Shown piece after piece: positions 16,362 to 25,385 of a stretch of 64,000 nucleotides of DNA (positions within the stretch are counted from its first letter, which is position 1; each line of letters begins with the position of its first letter). Source of the stretch: Uruburuella testudinis (GTDB taxonomy: Bacteria > Pseudomonadota > Gammaproteobacteria > Burkholderiales > Neisseriaceae); the NCBI RefSeq assembly GCF_022870865.1, contig NZ_CP091508.1:434001-498000 (forward strand), read 5' to 3'. The notes below the pieces were generated by a model. It saw only the letters and a list, made by a program, of their open reading frames with translations. It was not told the DNA's origin and did no database searches. The position numbers were made by a program, and so were the translations under genes.

Positions 16362-17381
16362 TCAATCAGTCCAGCCGCTCAATACCACTTTGCCGACCAT
16401 GTCGCCACGCTCTATCATGGCGTGTGCTTCACGCAGGTTGGCAGCGTTGATGCCGTGAAATGTATGGTTCAGGGTGCTGGTGATGTTACCGGTATCGGCC
16501 AAATCCGCCACTTGCTGTAAAATTTCGCCTTGGCGCGCCATATCGGCGGTGTGGTAGAGCGGGCGGGTAAACATAAATTCCCAATGCAGGCTCAGGCTTT
16601 TGCTTTTGAGCGGATTGGCATCGAGTGTGCCGGGGTCGTCGATTAAGGCAATGCGGCCTTGCGGAGTAATCAAGTCAACGATTTGCGGCAGATAACTGTC
16701 GGTGTGGCTGGTGGAAAACACATAAGCAGGTGCGCCGATGCCGAGTGCGGCCACTTGTTCGGGCAGCGGTTGGCGGTGGTCGGCAATAAAATCAGCACCG
16801 AGCCCGCGCACCCATGCCCGGCTTTCGGGGCGTGAGGCGGTGGCGATAACGCGGGTGCGGGTAAGCGCTTTCAGCAATTGGATGGCAATCGAGCCCACGC
16901 CGCCCGCCGCGCCGATTAACAATAAAACATCGGCACCGCCGGCAACGGGGTTGCCCACAGCCAGCCGGTCAAATAAGGTTTCCCAGGCGGTGAGCGCGGT
17001 CAGCGGCAGGGCGGCGGCTTGGGCAAAATCGAGGGTGGCCGGTTTGTGTGCAGCAATACGTTCGTCTACTGCCTGCCATTGCGCATAAGCACCGGGGCGG
17101 CTGATGTCGCCGGCATAATAAACCTCATCGCCGGGTTGGAAGCGGGTAACAGCGCTGCCTGTGGCTTTGACCACACCGGCCGCGTCAAAGCCGAGAATGC
17201 GGCAGCTGCCCGGCGGCGGTGTGTGTGCGGCGCGGATTTTAACATCGGCAGGATTGACGGAAACCGCCTGTATTTCCACCAGCAAATCATGCGGATTGAG
17301 CGTGGGAACGGGCAGCTCGATATCGATAAGCGATTGGGTGTCTGTGATGGGAAGCGGGCGCTTGAAGCCGACGGCGTGCAT
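16362..17381 (-). CDS. Zinc-type alcohol dehydrogenase-like quinone oxidoreductase (MDR family)
   Basis: A 339-aa medium-chain dehydrogenase/reductase. ATG 17381 is preceded by TTTGGAG. The N-terminal catalytic domain has VEIQAVSVNPADVKIR and ILGFDAAGVV; the Rossmann part has LLLIGAAGGVGSIAIQLLKALT. The structural zinc cysteines of true alcohol dehydrogenases are missing, so it is a QOR-type NADPH:quinone/enone reductase. It is divergent from a second HxlR regulator with 100 bp between, like qor/qorR pairs in other bacteria. It probably serves detoxification of quinones or alpha,beta-unsaturated carbonyls. Confidence 0.9.
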   Translation of the reverse strand: MHAVGFKRPLPITDTQSLIDIELPVPTLNPHDLLVEIQAVSVNPADVKIRAAHTPPPGSCRILGFDAAGVVKATGSAVTRFQPGDEVYYAGDISRPGAYAQWQAVDERIAAHKPATLDFAQAAALPLTALTAWETLFDRLAVGNPVAGGADVLLLIGAAGGVGSIAIQLLKALTRTRVIATASRPESRAWVRGLGADFIADHRQPLPEQVAALGIGAPAYVFSTSHTDSYLPQIVDLITPQGRIALIDDPGTLDANPLKSKSLSLHWEFMFTRPLYHTADMARQGEILQQVADLADTGNITSTLNHTFHGINAANLREAHAMIERGDMVGKVVLSGWTD

Positions 17382-17481
17382 GTTTTTCTCCAAATGCGGT
17401 TAAAGTAGCTGTATCATGCCGTCTGAACATTTTTTTAACAAGAACGCACTTATTTTTCAGATAGTTACTTAAAAGATACCC

Positions 17482-17844
17482 ATGAGTAAAATTCCGCACC
17501 TGAATTTTGACTGTGCCGACGGTTGTTCGGTTGAAGCCGCTTTGGCCGTTATCGGCGGCAAATGGAAAGGCACGATTCTCTACCATTTGTTTACCGGTAA
17601 AGTGTTGCGTTTCAACGAAATCCGCCGCATCTTGCCAAACGTGTCGCAGCGCACGCTCACGGCGCAGCTGCGCGCGCTGGAGCATGAAGGCATTATTGTA
17701 CGCACAGTGTTTGCCGAAGTGCCGCCGCGGGTAGAATATGCCCTCACTGATTACGGCCACACACTGCATGAAGCCGTTATGGCCTTGAAAGCCTGGGGCG
17801 ATGTGCACAAATTGAGGCCGTCTGATACCCATTTATTAAAATAA
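17482..17844 (+). CDS. HxlR-family (DUF24) regulator, QorR-like
   Basis: A 120-aa winged-helix protein with VIGGKWKGTILYHLFTGKVLRFNEIRRILPNVSQRTLTAQLRALEHEGI, the core HxlR motif. Two N-terminal cysteines (DCADGC) are candidate redox switches. It is divergent from the quinone oxidoreductase gene and probably its repressor. The C-terminus (KLRPSDTHLLK) is encoded by a near-perfect DUS, so the tail may be recently altered. An AT-type DUS (ATGCCGTCTGAA) lies in the divergent promoter at about 17417-17428. Confidence 0.9.
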   Translation: MSKIPHLNFDCADGCSVEAALAVIGGKWKGTILYHLFTGKVLRFNEIRRILPNVSQRTLTAQLRALEHEGIIVRTVFAEVPPRVEYALTDYGHTLHEAVMALKAWGDVHKLRPSDTHLLK

Positions 17845-18041
17845 CCTAAAGGGTGTTCTGAATTGTCAGGATACCCTAGGGTGCCCTGACAATTCATATA
17901 TCATCATCTTTTTTGTGCTAAAAGCACATCTGCTGCGTTAAAAAGCCTCGCAAGATGTCCAATCTTGCTGCGTTTTTTGCCTTGCATCTGCACTTTTATC
18001 ACAAAAAATCTGAGTAATTCTGAATTGTCAGGACACCCTAG
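17845..18041. repeat. Family A element plus a fused pair of element ends
   Basis: A full copy spans 17876-18041 (CTAGGGTGCCCTGAC ... GTCAGGACACCCTAG). To its left, 17845-17879 reads as two family A ends joined directly (AAAGGGTGTTCTGAATTGTC then AGGATACCCTAG) with no interior, sharing the CTAG at 17876-17879. It fills the gap between hxlR and the small membrane protein. Confidence 0.75.
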
Positions 18042-18103
18042 CCTTGCCGGCCGGATTTGATGTAGGCCTGAAATCAAATCTTCATCAAAATAAAGGATAA
18101 TTT

Positions 18104-18301
18104 ATGTGGCACATCGTTGCCGTCGGCTATCTGTTTGTTACCGTGCTGTTTGCCGCCGCACAGCCGAGCGTGGCGCGTGCGCTGATTTATTTGGTGTTTT
18201 GGTCGGTGCTGCCGAGCCTGTTTGTCTTTTGGGCGGTCAAAACGCGGCGGCGCAACCGCTTGATGAAATTGCAACAGCAGCAAGATGAAAAAGACGGATA
18301 A
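18104..18301 (+). CDS. Small two-helix membrane protein, unknown function
   Basis: A 65-aa protein with a good Shine-Dalgarno (AAAGGATAA). Two hydrophobic helices (VAVGYLFVTVLFAAAQP and ALIYLVFWSVLPSLFVFWAV) are followed by a basic, Gln-rich cytoplasmic tail (KTRRRNRLMKLQQQQDEKDG). I do not recognise the family. It sits just upstream of rpsB, separated by a DUS and the rpsB promoter. Positive-inside topology suggests both ends are cytoplasmic. Confidence 0.65.
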   Translation: MWHIVAVGYLFVTVLFAAAQPSVARALIYLVFWSVLPSLFVFWAVKTRRRNRLMKLQQQQDEKDG

Positions 18302-18327
18302 ATCTTTTCAGACGGCCTTGTTTCTTA

Positions 18328-18461
18328 TATAATTTTGCAGCTTTCATTTCGAAAGCAGTTTTATTTTATTTTGTAACGCTCGCACTTGGCGCCGAAGGGT
18401 GCTTATGAATCAATAAGTTCTATGCGCTAAAGTGTTTGCTTTAACCCTTTAAGGAAATTCA
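18328..18461 (+). promoter_or_regulatory. rpsB promoter and structured leader
   Basis: TATAAT at 18328-18333 is the likely -10 box. The transcript would begin with a hairpin, GCTTTC-ATTTC-GAAAGC (18340-18356), followed by a T-rich run (AGTTTTATTTTATTTT) that looks like an early terminator. More structured sequence follows (CGCTCGCACTTGGCGCCGAAGGGTGC). The leader is about 120 nt, consistent with S2 autoregulation known in proteobacteria; whether the same mechanism applies is inference. Confidence 0.5.
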
Positions 18462-19199
18462 ATGTCACAAGTTACTATGCGCCAAATGCTGGAAGCAGGC
18501 GTTCACTTTGGTCACCAAACCCGTTACTGGAACCCGAAAATGGAACAATACATTTTCGGTGCCCGCAACAAAATCCACATCGTCAATCTGGAAAAAACCC
18601 TGCCCCTGTTTCAAGAGGCTCAAGACGTAGTGCGTCGTTTGGTTGCCAATAAAGGTACCGTATTGTTTGTAGGTACCAAACGTCAGGCGCGCGACATCAT
18701 CCGCGAAGAAGCCAGCCGTGCCGGCATGCCCTTCGTTGACCACCGTTGGTTGGGCGGCATGCTCACCAACTACAAAACCGTTAAACAATCCATCAAACGC
18801 TTGGAAGAGAAAACTGCTATCTTGGAAAATGCTGAAGAAAGCGGCTTCAACAAGAAAGAAATTCTCGACATGCAGCGCGATGTTGAAAAACTGGAACGCT
18901 CGCTGGGCGGCATCAAAGACATGAAAGGCCTGCCGGACGCGATTTTCGTTATCGATACCGGTTACCAAAAAGGCACTTTGGTTGAAGCCGAAAAATTGGA
19001 CATTCCCGTGATTGCGGTTGTGGATACCAACAACAGCCCCGACGGCGTGAAACACGTTATCCCGGGCAATGACGACTCAGCCAAAGCCATCCGCCTGTAT
19101 TGCCGCGGTATTGCCGATGCTGTGTTGGAAGGCAAAAACCAATCTCTGCAAGAAACCGTTCAGGCTGCGCAAGCTGCCGAAGAGGCTGCTGCCGAGTAA
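18462..19199 (+). CDS. rpsB: 30S ribosomal protein S2
   Basis: A 245-aa protein with all S2 marks: [22 protein letters not shown] at the start, [40 protein letters not shown], and [30 protein letters not shown]. The C-terminus is Ala/Glu-rich. It binds the 30S head/body junction with S1. It is followed by a terminator hairpin and then tsf, the universal rpsB-tsf order. Confidence 0.98.
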   Translation: MSQVTMRQMLEAGVHFGHQTRYWNPKMEQYIFGARNKIHIVNLEKTLPLFQEAQDVVRRLVANKGTVLFVGTKRQARDIIREEASRAGMPFVDHRWLGGMLTNYKTVKQSIKRLEEKTAILENAEESGFNKKEILDMQRDVEKLERSLGGIKDMKGLPDAIFVIDTGYQKGTLVEAEKLDIPVIAVVDTNNSPDGVKHVIPGNDDSAKAIRLYCRGIADAVLEGKNQSLQETVQAAQAAEEAAAE

Positions 19200-19209
19200 G
19201 GTGTTTTCG

Positions 19210-19230
19210 AGGGGCAGCCGCCCCTTTTTT
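19210..19230 (+). terminator. Intrinsic terminator between rpsB and tsf
   Basis: AGGGGC-AGCC-GCCCCT followed by TTTTT is a short, GC-rich stem with a T run. It may set a high S2 to EF-Ts ratio by partial termination. A second hairpin (GATACGGC...GCCGTATC, 19275-19296) and a DUS lie between it and tsf. Confidence 0.7.
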
Positions 19231-19321
19231 CAGGCCGTTGCAAACAAAGTTTCAGACGGCCTGTCCTTATTTACGATACGGCTCACGGGCCGTATCCCGA
19301 TAAAATTGTTAGGAGTGAACA

Positions 19322-20200
19322 ATGTCTGTAGTAATTACCGCAAAAATGGTTGCCGATCTGCGTGCCGCTACCGGTTTGGGCATGATGGAATGCAAAAAAG
19401 CCTTGGTTGAGGCTGAAGGCGATATCGAAAAAGCCGAAGAAATCCTGCGCATCAAATCCGGCGCCAAAGCCGGCAAACTGGCAGGCCGTACTGCTGCCGA
19501 AGGTGTGTTGGCTTATGCCATTGAAGGCAATGCCGGTGCATTGGTTGAAGTAAACTGCGAAACCGACTTTGTGGCCAAAGACGAAAGCTTCCTGGCATTT
19601 GCTCAAGCTGCGGCTAAAGCCGTGGTGGCCGGTAATCCGGCGGATGTGGCCGCGCTCAATGAAGTGAAAACCGCCGATGGCGAAACTGTTGAAGAGCTGC
19701 GCAAAGCCGTTATCGCTAAGTTGGGCGAAAACATCAGTGTGCGCCGTTTTGAGCGTATTGAAACCGCCAACAGCCTGACTGCCTATATTCACGGCGCGGC
19801 TGCCGGCGAAGGTGTGCTGGTTGAGTTTAAAGGTGCTGAAGATGTGGCCCGTAAAGTGGGTATGCATATCGTTGCCGCCAAACCGCAATGTGTGTCTGCC
19901 GACCAGGTTGACCAAGCGCTGGTGGAAAAAGAGCGCCATATCTACACCGAGCAAGCCAATGCTTCGGGTAAGCCTGCCGATATCGTGGCCAAAATGGTAG
20001 AGGGCCGCATCAACAAATATCTGGCTGAAGTTACCCTCAACGGCCAGGCTTTTGTGATGAACCCCGATCAAACCGTGGCTCAGTTCCTGAAAGAGCAAGG
20101 TGCTGAAGTGGTTAGCTTTGTGCGCTATAAAGTCGGCGACGGCATTGAGAAAAAAGAAGTGGATTATGCTGCCGAAGTGGCTGCTGCGGCCAAAGTATAA
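19322..20200 (+). CDS. tsf: Elongation factor Ts
   Basis: A 292-aa protein that recycles EF-Tu by displacing GDP. The N-terminal UBA-like region has [29 protein letters not shown]. The core carries the TDFV contact motif in [18 protein letters not shown], then [15 protein letters not shown] and [15 protein letters not shown]. The GTTAGGAGTGAAC leader provides the ribosome site. An intrinsic terminator follows 18 bp after the stop. Confidence 0.98.
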   Translation: MSVVITAKMVADLRAATGLGMMECKKALVEAEGDIEKAEEILRIKSGAKAGKLAGRTAAEGVLAYAIEGNAGALVEVNCETDFVAKDESFLAFAQAAAKAVVAGNPADVAALNEVKTADGETVEELRKAVIAKLGENISVRRFERIETANSLTAYIHGAAAGEGVLVEFKGAEDVARKVGMHIVAAKPQCVSADQVDQALVEKERHIYTEQANASGKPADIVAKMVEGRINKYLAEVTLNGQAFVMNPDQTVAQFLKEQGAEVVSFVRYKVGDGIEKKEVDYAAEVAAAAKV

Positions 20201-20217
20201 ATCTTGAATGAAAATGA

Positions 20218-20256
20218 AGCACTCAGATTCGCCAATGAATCGGAGTGCTTTTTTTT
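20218..20256 (+). terminator. Intrinsic terminator of tsf
   Basis: AGCACTC-A-GATTC pairs with GAATC-G-GAGTGCT, followed by eight T. This is a classical rho-independent terminator without a DUS. Confidence 0.9.
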
Positions 20257-20290
20257 GAAAACGTTTTCTGTCGGCACCCTTTGGCAAACG

Positions 20291-20456
20291 CCAGGGTGCT
20301 CTGACAATCCGATTTACGGGTGTATTTTGCGCTAAAAGCACATCTGCTGCGTTAAAAAGCCTCGCAAGATGCACAATTTTGTTGCGTTTTTTGCCTGGCA
20401 TCTGCATTTCCAGGAGCAACCATTCCTTCATAAATCGAATGGCCAAGATGCCTTGG
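20291..20456. repeat. Family A element, diverged copy
   Basis: The ends have drifted (CCAGGGTGCTCTGAC and GGCCAAGATGCCTTGG), but the core is clear: GCACATCTGCTGCGTTAAAAAG, GCAAGATGC, TTGTTGCGTTTTTTGCCTGGCATCTGCATTTCCAGGAGC. It lies between the tsf terminator and pyrH. Confidence 0.7.
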
Positions 20457-20641
20457 TGCTGTTTTAGCAATACTTAACGGTAAACAAGGGTAAAATGCGC
20501 GGCAGGTTCGTTTTCAGTAAAACATTTCAATCATCAATGACAAGCGGTTGCCGGGTTGGCGGCCGCCCGGATTTCAAAGGCCGTCTGAAAGGTGTCAGAT
20601 CGCCGTTAACCGCCCGTTTTTCAGAAAGCAAGGGATTAAAA

Positions 20642-21361
20642 ATGACACAGCAAACCAAATACAAACGCGTTTTATTGAAACTTTCCGGTGAGGCTTTGCA
20701 AGGCAGTGATGCTTTCGGCATCAACCGCGATACGATTATGCAGATTGTCGGTCAGGTAAAAGAAGTGGTGGATTTGGGTGTGCAGGTCGGCGTGGTGATT
20801 GGCGGCGGCAATATTTTCCGCGGTGTGGCCACGCAGGCTCAAGGCATGGACCGTGCCACTGCCGATTATATGGGCATGATGGCTACCGTAATGAATGCAT
20901 TGGCTTTAAAAGATGCGTTTGAATCATTGGGCGTGAAAGCGCGCGTGCAGTCGGCGCTGTCGATGCAGCAGATTGCCGAAACCTATGCGCGCCCGAAAGC
21001 GATTCAATATCTGGAAGAGGGCAAAGTGGTGATTTTCGCCGCCGGCACCGGCAATCCGTTTTTTACCACCGACACCGCCGCTTCGTTGCGTGGTGCGGAA
21101 ATGAATTGCGACATCATGCTCAAAGCCACCAATGTCGACGGCGTGTATACGGCCGACCCGAAAAAAGACCCCGCTGCCACCCGTTACCAAACCATTACTT
21201 TTGATGAGGCGTTGAATAAAAACCTGAAAGTGATGGATGCCACCGCATTTGCCTTGTGTCGCGAACAAAAGCTCAATATTGTCGTGTTCGGCATTGCCAA
21301 AGAAGGTGCACTCAAGCGCGTGATTTGCGGCGAAGACGAAGGCACGTTGGTACACTGTTAA
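20642..21361 (+). CDS. pyrH: UMP kinase
   Basis: A 239-aa bacterial UMP kinase (amino acid kinase fold) making UDP from UMP. Motifs are [68 protein letters not shown], and [21 protein letters not shown] 20642 has AAGGGA at good spacing; the upstream in-frame extension crosses a DUS and is not used. It is followed by frr in the common pyrH-frr-uppS-cdsA-dxr-rseP-bamA order. Confidence 0.97.
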   Translation: MTQQTKYKRVLLKLSGEALQGSDAFGINRDTIMQIVGQVKEVVDLGVQVGVVIGGGNIFRGVATQAQGMDRATADYMGMMATVMNALALKDAFESLGVKARVQSALSMQQIAETYARPKAIQYLEEGKVVIFAAGTGNPFFTTDTAASLRGAEMNCDIMLKATNVDGVYTADPKKDPAATRYQTITFDEALNKNLKVMDATAFALCREQKLNIVVFGIAKEGALKRVICGEDEGTLVHC

Positions 21362-21523
21362 TGTTTTCAGACGGCCTTGCGGCAAAGATAGCGGCATGCC
21401 GTCTGAATCGGCTGCGCTTGTGGGAAAGCCGCAAGCACGGTACTATTCGCTTTTAGCCATTGATTCAGGCCGCCTGAGCCGCGTTTCAGACGGCCTATAA
21501 CCCTGTTTGAGAGAATGCTTGCA

Positions 21524-22081
21524 ATGATTAACGATATTCAAAAAAACGCCGACAGCAAAATGCAGCGCTCGTTGGAAGTGCTGAAAGAAAACCTCGCCAA
21601 AGTGCGCACCGGCCGCGCCCATACCGGCCTGCTGGATCAGGTGGATGTGGAATATTACGGCAGCCCGGTGCCGGTCAGCCAGGTGGCCAATGTGACCCTG
21701 ATTGATGCGCGCACTATCGGCGTAAAACCCTTTGAAAGCAATATGACCAATGCCATCGAAAAAGCCATCCGCGATTCCAATCTCGGCCTCAACCCGGCCG
21801 CTATGGGCGATTTGATCCGCGTGCCGATGCCGATGCTGACCGAAGAGCGCCGCAAAGACTTGATTAAAGTGGTGCGCAGCGAGGCTGAAGAAGGCCGCGT
21901 GGCCATCCGCAATGTGCGCCGCGATGCCAATAATGATTTCAAGCGTCTGTTGAAAGACAAAGAAATTTCAGAAGACGATGCCCGCCGCGGTGAAGAGCAG
22001 ATCCAAAAGCTGACCGACAAATACATCGGTGAGGCGGATAAAATGCTGGCGGCCAAAGAAGAAGACCTGCTGGCGATTTAA
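21524..22081 (+). CDS. frr: Ribosome recycling factor
   Basis: A 185-aa protein. ATG 21524 ([20 protein letters not shown]) gives the usual length; an in-frame ATG three codons earlier is less likely. Hallmarks: [66 protein letters not shown]. With EF-G it splits post-termination ribosomes. uppS starts 19 bp downstream. An AT-type DUS (ATGCCGTCTGAA) lies in the pyrH-frr gap at 21397-21408. Confidence 0.97.
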   Translation: MINDIQKNADSKMQRSLEVLKENLAKVRTGRAHTGLLDQVDVEYYGSPVPVSQVANVTLIDARTIGVKPFESNMTNAIEKAIRDSNLGLNPAAMGDLIRVPMPMLTEERRKDLIKVVRSEAEEGRVAIRNVRRDANNDFKRLLKDKEISEDDARRGEEQIQKLTDKYIGEADKMLAAKEEDLLAI

Positions 22082-22100
22082 GCCGCAGGGAAAGGGCAAC

Positions 22101-22847
22101 ATGACAAGCAGTACGCAAACCATTCTGGAACATACGCAGATTCCGCGCCATATCGCCGTGATTATGGACGGCAACGGCCGTTGGGCGAAAAAGCGCTTCC
22201 TGCCCCGTGTGATGGGGCACAAGCGCGGCCTGAATGCGCTGGAAAATATGGTAAAACGTTGCGCCGGGTTGGGCGTGCGCTATCTGACTGTGTTTGCCTT
22301 TTCCACCGAAAACTGGCGCCGCCCGGAAGAAGAAGTGTCGTTTTTGATGGGCTTGTTTTTACAGGCGCTGCAAAAACAGGTGCAGCGGTTGCATGAAAAC
22401 AATATGCGTCTCAAAGTGATTGGCGACCGCAGCCGTTTCGGCGCCGATATTGTGCAAGGCATCGAGGCGGCCGAAGCGCTTACCGCCGCCAACAGCGGCC
22501 TGACTCTGACGATTGCTGCCGATTACGGCGGCCGTTGGGATATTTTGCAGGCGGCCAACAAGCTGGTGCAGGCCGGGGCAACCGAAATTACCGAAGCAGC
22601 TTTGGCGCAACATCTGATGTTGGCCGGCGCGCCGGAGCCCGATTTGTTTATCCGCACCGGCGGCGAAACCCGCATCAGCAACTTTATGCTCTGGCAGCTC
22701 GCCTATACCGAATTTTATTTTACCGATACGTTGTGGCCGGATTTCGGTGATGAGCAGGTCGATGCCGCCATTGCCTCCTTTCAAACCCGGGAGCGGCGTT
22801 TCGGACGGACCTCCGAGCAATTGCCGCTCGAGCAGCAGCGGAGTTGA
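22101..22847 (+). CDS. uppS: Undecaprenyl diphosphate synthase
   Basis: A 248-aa cis-prenyltransferase making the C55 lipid carrier for peptidoglycan and surface glycans. HIAVIMDGNGRWAKKRFL carries the catalytic Asp; VRYLTVFAFSTENWRRPEEEV and DLFIRTGGETRISNFMLWQLAYTEFYF are the further signature regions. ATG 22101 follows GGGAAAGGGC. It is 3 bp from cdsA, so the two are translated from one message. Confidence 0.97.
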   Translation: MTSSTQTILEHTQIPRHIAVIMDGNGRWAKKRFLPRVMGHKRGLNALENMVKRCAGLGVRYLTVFAFSTENWRRPEEEVSFLMGLFLQALQKQVQRLHENNMRLKVIGDRSRFGADIVQGIEAAEALTAANSGLTLTIAADYGGRWDILQAANKLVQAGATEITEAALAQHLMLAGAPEPDLFIRTGGETRISNFMLWQLAYTEFYFTDTLWPDFGDEQVDAAIASFQTRERRFGRTSEQLPLEQQRS

Positions 22848-22850
22848 TTT

Positions 22851-23648
22851 ATGCTGAAACAACGTGTCATCACTGCTTTGGTTTTGCTGCCGTTGATGCT
22901 GGGTATGCTGTTTTGGGCAAATGCTTGGCTGTGGGCGGCATTCAGCGGCTTGATTGCCTTGCTGGCATTGTGGGAATACGGCCGTATGAGCGGCCTGAGC
23001 GCGGGGCAGAATCACCGCTATTTGGCCGCCACTGCGCTGTTTGGCGTGGTGGCTTATGCCGGCGGGTGGGCGTTGCCGGGTATGGTTTGGCTGGCCGTGC
23101 TGGTGTTTTGGCTGTTGATAATGCCGCTGTGGCTGAACCGGAAATGGACGCTCAAGGGCGATTGGCAGGCATACAGCACCGGCTGGCTGCTGATGGTGCC
23201 ATTTTGGTTTGCATTGGTGGGGCTGCGCCCCGACCAAGAGGCGGCCACGTCTCTGCTGGCGGTGATGGGCTTGGTGTGGGTGGCGGATATCTTCGCTTAT
23301 TTTACCGGCAAGGCATTCGGCAAGCATAAGCTTGCACCTGCCATCAGCCCGGGCAAAAGCTGGGAAGGCGCCATCGGCGGTGCGGTTTGCGTAGCAGTCT
23401 ATATGATTTTGGTGTGGCGGGCCGGCTGGCTGGCTTTTGATACTTCCTGGCTTGGCGCCGTGCTGATCGGTTTGGTGCTGACAGTGGTCAGCGTGTGCGG
23501 CGATTTGTTGGAAAGCTGGCTCAAACGGGCGGCCGGCGTGAAAGACAGCAGTCATCTGCTGCCCGGCCACGGCGGTGTATTCGACCGCACCGACAGCCTG
23601 ATTGCCGTACTCAGCGTGTATGCGGCTCTGATGGCTTTGTTCGGATAA
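22851..23648 (+). CDS. cdsA: Phosphatidate cytidylyltransferase (CDP-diglyceride synthase)
   Basis: A 265-aa polytopic membrane enzyme making CDP-diacylglycerol, precursor of all phospholipids. About eight helices are visible. The C-terminal signature region has SPGKSWEGAIGG and then SVCGDLLESWLKRAAGVKDSSHLLPGHGGVFDRTDS, which includes the conserved metal-binding Asp residues. The gene lies immediately after uppS. Confidence 0.97.
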   Translation: MLKQRVITALVLLPLMLGMLFWANAWLWAAFSGLIALLALWEYGRMSGLSAGQNHRYLAATALFGVVAYAGGWALPGMVWLAVLVFWLLIMPLWLNRKWTLKGDWQAYSTGWLLMVPFWFALVGLRPDQEAATSLLAVMGLVWVADIFAYFTGKAFGKHKLAPAISPGKSWEGAIGGAVCVAVYMILVWRAGWLAFDTSWLGAVLIGLVLTVVSVCGDLLESWLKRAAGVKDSSHLLPGHGGVFDRTDSLIAVLSVYAALMALFG

Positions 23649-23698
23649 CCCTGAATATTTCAGACGGCCTTTATCAATCACTCACCGGCCGTCTGAAA

Positions 23699-24099
23699 AC
23701 TGATATCAGCCTTCCGCCGTTTGAGAAGCAGGCGGATGATGAATTTGGGGATGAACCGGCTTTTGAGATGGCTGCCGTTTCGTTTGGATTCAAAAGCGTG
23801 GATGATCGGCAGGAAATGACGCCGACCTGTGCCGACAGCACGGATATTTGGGCGGCGTTGAGCCAAGCCCTTGAGAACATTCAGTATGGCCGGCGGAATA
23901 TTATAAAATTTCGGTTGAGCCGGATATTGTCCGCCATATTTTTGACGGTTTGCCGATGGGTAAAGCGTGGTTGGTGCAACACTTTCCCGTGCAAAATGGC
24001 CGTTCGGAAACGACCGACACCCTTAAAGCGCCGATTGAGAAGAGATTGGCTATCCTGTTTGTGATGAAATCTTTTGATTTGAGCAATAAGGCCGTCTGA
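23699..24099 (+). pseudogene. Broken gene remnant between cdsA and dxr
   Basis: Two adjacent open stretches in different frames read like one protein interrupted near 23885. The first gives ISLPPFEKQADDEFGDEP ... ADSTDIWAALSQALENIQ; the second, one frame over, gives EYYKISVEPDIVRHIFDGLP ... KAPIEKRLAILFVMKSF. The second ends in a DUS that supplies its TGA stop (24097-24099). A start codon and N-terminus are missing and an inverted DUS pair lies at the left edge. I cannot name the family. Composition is lower in GC than the flanking genes, which suggests a foreign gene in decay. Confidence 0.5.
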
Positions 24100-24189
24100 A
24101 AAATATCTGAAAAGTATGTGTATCAGATTGATTATTTAAAATATTCAGCCGTCTGAAATGTTTCAGACGGCCTCAAACAGAACCAAACC

Positions 24190-25377
24190 ATGACGCAACA
24201 AGTCTTAACTGTTTTAGGCAGCACCGGCAGCATCGGCGTGAACACGCTGGACGTGGTGGCACGCCATCCCGAAAAATTCCGCATTTTTGCCTTGGCCGGC
24301 CACAAGCAAGTGGAAAAGCTGGCGGCGCAATGCGTGCAGTTCCAACCGAAATACGCGGTGGTGGCCGACGGCGAACACGCGGCCAAACTGGCGCAGCAGC
24401 TTGCCGCCGCCGGCTGCAAAACCGAAGTGCTGCACGGTGCGCAGGCCTTGATTGATGTGGCTTCGGCGGCGGAAGTGAGCGGCGTGATGGCGGCGATTGT
24501 CGGTGCCGCGGGGCTGCCCTCTGCCTTGGCGGCGGCGCAAGCGGGTAAAACCATTTATCTGGCCAATAAAGAAACGCTGGTGGTGGCCGGTGCGCTGTTT
24601 ATGCAGACCGCTGCGGCCAACGGCGCGAAAGTTTTGCCGATAGACAGCGAGCACAACGCGATTTTCCAAGTGTTGCCGCATGATTACCAAGGCCGTCTGA
24701 ATGCCCACGGCATCCGTTCGATTATCCTCACTGCATCGGGCGGCCCGTTTCTCCATGCTGATTTGGCAACGTTTGACCGCATCACGCCCGCGCAGGCAGT
24801 GAAGCATCCCAATTGGAGCATGGGGCAGAAAATTTCGGTGGATTCGGCCACCATGATGAATAAAGGGCTGGAGCTGATTGAGGCGCATTGGCTGTTTCAT
24901 TGCCCGCCCGATAAGCTGGAAGTGGTGATTCATCCGCAAAGCGTGATTCACAGCATGGTGCGTTATCGGGATGGTTCGGTGTTGGCGCAAATGGGAAATC
25001 CCGATATGCGCACACCGATTGCGTATTGTTTGGGCTTGCCCGAACGCATTGAATCGGGCGTGGATGCTTTAGATTTTGGCAGTTTGGGCGGCCTGACGTT
25101 TTGCGAGCCGGATTTCAAACGCTTCCCCTGCTTGAAATTGGCGTATGATGCGATGCATGCCGGCGGCGGCGCACCTTGCGTGCTTAATGCCGCCAACGAA
25201 GAGGCCGTTAGCGCTTTTCTGGCAGGCGCGATCCGCTTTACCGACATTGCCCGTGTGGTTGCCCACGCGTTGGCACAAGATTTTTCAGACGGCCTCGATA
25301 GTATTGAGGCGCTGCTGACGCAAGATGCACAAACCCGTGCCGATGCACAGCAATATATTGCCGCTTTGGGCGGCTAG
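24190..25377 (+). CDS. dxr: 1-deoxy-D-xylulose 5-phosphate reductoisomerase
   Basis: A 395-aa NADPH enzyme of the MEP isoprenoid pathway (IspC). The N-terminal [19 protein letters not shown] binds [33 protein letters not shown] and [29 protein letters not shown] are metal and substrate sites. It supplies isoprenoid units for the neighbouring UppS. Two DUS lie inside the coding sequence (near 24690 and 25286), encoding GRLN and FSDGL. rseP starts 8 bp after the stop. Confidence 0.97.
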   Translation: MTQQVLTVLGSTGSIGVNTLDVVARHPEKFRIFALAGHKQVEKLAAQCVQFQPKYAVVADGEHAAKLAQQLAAAGCKTEVLHGAQALIDVASAAEVSGVMAAIVGAAGLPSALAAAQAGKTIYLANKETLVVAGALFMQTAAANGAKVLPIDSEHNAIFQVLPHDYQGRLNAHGIRSIILTASGGPFLHADLATFDRITPAQAVKHPNWSMGQKISVDSATMMNKGLELIEAHWLFHCPPDKLEVVIHPQSVIHSMVRYRDGSVLAQMGNPDMRTPIAYCLGLPERIESGVDALDFGSLGGLTFCEPDFKRFPCLKLAYDAMHAGGGAPCVLNAANEEAVSAFLAGAIRFTDIARVVAHALAQDFSDGLDSIEALLTQDAQTRADAQQYIAALGG

Positions 25378-25385
25378 GAGCAGTT

